From Ignavibacteriales bacterium (GTDB taxonomy: Bacteria > Bacteroidota > Ignavibacteria > Tepidaquicellales > Tepidaquicellaceae), in the NCBI GenBank assembly GCA_020635255.1, contig JACKAC010000002.1, positions 310,001 through 374,000 on the forward strand: 64,000 nucleotides of DNA, written 5' to 3'. Below are positions 62,631 through 64,000 of this stretch, piece after piece. Under the pieces are notes generated by a model that worked only from the letters and a program-made list of their open reading frames with translations, was not told the origin of the DNA and did not search any database. Made by a program: the position numbers and the translations under genes. Every line of letters starts with the position of its first letter. Positions within the stretch are counted from its first letter, which is position 1.

Positions 62631-63347
62631 TTACTCGTCCTTAAACCTGTATCCGAGCCCTTTTATGGTTTCGATGTAATCGGAATACTCACCCAGTTTT
62701 TCTCTCACCTTCGCGACGTGCACGTCTATCGTCCTGTCGATCACAAATACATTCTCGCCCCATATCTGATTCAGCAGTATCTCTCGTGAAAAAACTCTGC
62801 CTTTATGCGAAAGTAAAAATTGTAACAGCTGGAATTCCTTCTTCGGCAGAAATACTTCCTTACCGTTTATCTTTACCTTGTGAGTTATGCTGTCCACTTC
62901 CAGCCCTTTGAATTTAAGCACCTCATCCTTCTTAAACACGGCGCCGTTTTCTGAGGATGACCTCCTTATAACGGACTTAATTCTTGCGATCACTTTCCTC
63001 GGTGAAACAGGCTTTTGTATGTAATCGTCTGCGCCAAGCTCCAGCCCTATTATCTCATCGATCTCATTACCTTTAGCGGTTAAAAATATTACCGGTATAG
63101 ATGAAGTTTCTTTCTCTGCTTTTAGCTTTTTACAAACGTCGAAGCCGTTTACTTCCGGCATCATTATATCCAGCAATATCACATCGGGTTTTTTCTCAGC
63201 CGCTTTTTCCAGTGCATCTCTTCCGTCGTAAGCTGTTATTACATCAAATTCGTTTTCCTTATCCAGGTTGTACTTAATAAGATCGACAATGTCTTTTTCA
63301 TCGTCAACTACCAGAACATTAATTTTCATCTCTCTTTTTTTACTCAT
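62631..63347 (-). CDS. OmpR/PhoB-family response regulator
   Basis: 238 residues as read from ATG at 63347; an ATG at 63329 (MKINVLVVDDEKDI) with AGAGAG upstream is equally possible. Receiver: VLVVDDEKDIVDLI, phospho-acceptor Asp in VILLDIMMPEVNGF, FLTAKGNE, and KPVSPRKVIARI. C-terminal winged helix: LPKKEFQLLQFLLSHKGRVF, VIDRTIDVHVAKVREKLGEY and ETIKGLGYRFK. It activates or represses genes when phosphorylated by the PhoR-like kinase that follows. Confidence 0.93.
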   Translation of the reverse strand: MSKKREMKINVLVVDDEKDIVDLIKYNLDKENEFDVITAYDGRDALEKAAEKKPDVILLDIMMPEVNGFDVCKKLKAEKETSSIPVIFLTAKGNEIDEIIGLELGADDYIQKPVSPRKVIARIKSVIRRSSSENGAVFKKDEVLKFKGLEVDSITHKVKINGKEVFLPKKEFQLLQFLLSHKGRVFSREILLNQIWGENVFVIDRTIDVHVAKVREKLGEYSDYIETIKGLGYRFKDE

Positions 63348-63484
63348 AATTTATCCAAACATTGTTACCAAATTGTTAAGAAATTGTTATCCTATCGTTC
63401 CAATAAGCATTAATATACACAAAATAGACGTGAAATAATGGAGAATTCAAAAACGGAGAGAGTTGATAAGACAGTTATTTAATG

Positions 63485-63577
63485 CCAAGACACCCGAATC
63501 ACATATAGCAATTACTTGCCGCTGCTTTCTTCCGAACCTGACGGGGTTGGGTAACACCATATTGTTCGGGGCTTGAC
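63485..63577 (-). ncRNA. ffs: Bacterial signal recognition particle RNA (4.5S)
   Basis: Read on the reverse strand, the gap contains the conserved SRP apical loop: GTCAGGTTCGGAAGAAAGCA followed by GCGGCAA, matching the known GTCAGGTCCGGAAGGAAGCA of 4.5S RNA closely (GGAAG and AGCAG tetraloop region). The ends pair: CAAG at the 5' end (63575-63572) with CTTG near the 3' end (63489-63486), and CCCGAA (63570-63565) with TTCGGG (63498-63493). About 92 bases, normal for small bacterial SRP RNA. Boundaries are estimated from the terminal stem. It binds Ffh and targets membrane proteins. It lies 20 bases after the LptF/LptG-like gene on the same strand. Confidence 0.88.
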
Positions 63578-63597
63578 ATAAACTTATCTCAATATAA

Positions 63598-64000
63598 TCA
63601 GGATGATTTAAACATTAAATACAATCCGAATATCCCAAGCACAATATTTGCCAGCCACATCCCGATAAATGGGGTGATAACGCCCCTATCGGCGAGTTTT
63701 TCACCCCCGATGAGAGATGCCCAGTATATCAAAAAGAATAAAAGCGATAGCCCCGCCGCTATCCCAAAACTTCCTTTCTTTACCTTGTAACCCAGAGGCG
63801 CGCCGATCATCGCGAATATTATACACGCGAAGGGTATAGAGAACTTTTTATATATCTCTACCGAATATGAATCAGCCTGTTGTTGTAATGACATCTGCGC
63901 TTTCTTTACCGATTCGTATGCCTGCATTCTGTTAAGGAGCCTGTCATGTATGGTCTTGAGGCTGTCGTAAGCGCTGAGTCTGTTTGTTGTTAACCCCGGA
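63598..64000 (-). CDS. LptF/LptG family permease (C-terminal part, cut by window end)
   Basis: The frame stays open to the last base, so this is the 3' part (about 133 codons) of a larger gene. An ATG at 63927 inside it is not a start. The segments SVEIYKKFSIPFACIIFAMI followed by GAPLGYKVKKGSFGI and AAGLSLLFFLIYWASLIGGE and TPFIGMWLANIVLGIFGLYL are the last membrane helices of the YjgP/YjgQ family, the inner-membrane part of the LPS exporter. It agrees with lpxA in this window. It ends 20 bases before the SRP RNA. Confidence 0.88.
   Translation of the reverse strand, partial: PGLTTNRLSAYDSLKTIHDRLLNRMQAYESVKKAQMSLQQQADSYSVEIYKKFSIPFACIIFAMIGAPLGYKVKKGSFGIAAGLSLLFFLIYWASLIGGEKLADRGVITPFIGMWLANIVLGIFGLYLMFKSS

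Noticed and set aside
63928..64000. Reading the LptF/LptG-like gene from the internal ATG at 63927 as a small protein
   Set aside because: The frame is open upstream to the window edge with family-like sequence, so the gene is cut by the window, not short.

Overview
The window looks like a chromosomal segment of a Gram-negative bacterium of the Bacteroidetes/Chlorobi (FCB) superphylum, most likely the Ignavibacteria or a close relative. The main reason is that seven proteins end in a type IX secretion (T9SS) sorting domain with the NYPNPFNPST-type motif that is very common in that lineage. Supporting signs are lpxA (lipid A), an LptF/LptG permease, split purS/purQ, dciA beside recF/gyrB, and many lipoproteins. 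There is no phage, transposase, CRISPR array or tRNA that I can see. The placement is inferred from motifs only.

Layout: 1-5.8 kb holds the tail of a T9SS cargo, a DUF72 protein, a reverse-strand group of lipoproteins and a zincin, a DUF885 peptidase and a Cys-rich secreted peptide. 5.9-17.3 kb is central metabolism and housekeeping: enoyl-CoA hydratase, an HtrA-like protease fused to TPRs, sdhA and sdhB separated by an unrelated secreted protein and without a membrane anchor gene, obg, surE, an M15 peptidase, and a mitochondrial-type citrate synthase. 17.3-22.3 kb is a replication block (dnaN-recF-dciA-gyrB) preceded by an AT-rich gap with two DnaA-box-like sites. 22.3-28.3 kb has an outer-membrane barrel, uppP, coaD, rsmD, a PilM-like protein and a ComEA-like protein. 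28.5-32.1 kb has two T9SS propeller proteins. 32.2-48.3 kb is housekeeping: holA, an ECF sigma factor with a membrane partner, purS/purQ, tatA, gatA, glutamate dehydrogenase, a Tat-exported PhoX-like protein, a glycosyltransferase, lpxA, panB, an NrnA-like phosphoesterase, leucyl aminopeptidase and a NamZ-like muramidase.

48.4-57.5 kb is the most unusual part. A three-gene cassette occurs twice in tandem: a very small DUF4160-like protein, a TrmB-family transcription regulator (a family best known from archaea), and a large T9SS-exported seven-repeat propeller protein. The two copies are diverged paralogues at all three positions. Each copy is preceded by a large intercistronic hairpin. Further upstream, each has a sigma70-like promoter followed at almost the same distance by an inverted repeat of the form TYGTA-N8-TACGACA, which I propose as the operator. 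Between promoter 2 and cassette 2 lies a 34-codon single-TM peptide gene with a strong ribosome binding site. Promoter 1 instead drives a third propeller protein and a DUF4382-like lipoprotein. I read this as two self-regulated surface-protein expression modules.

57.6-64 kb has an Omp28/thioredoxin-like T9SS protein, a soluble TPR histidine kinase, a PhoR/PhoB-like two-component pair, a bacterial SRP RNA gene (ffs) on the reverse strand, and the C-terminal part of an LptF/LptG permease cut by the window end.
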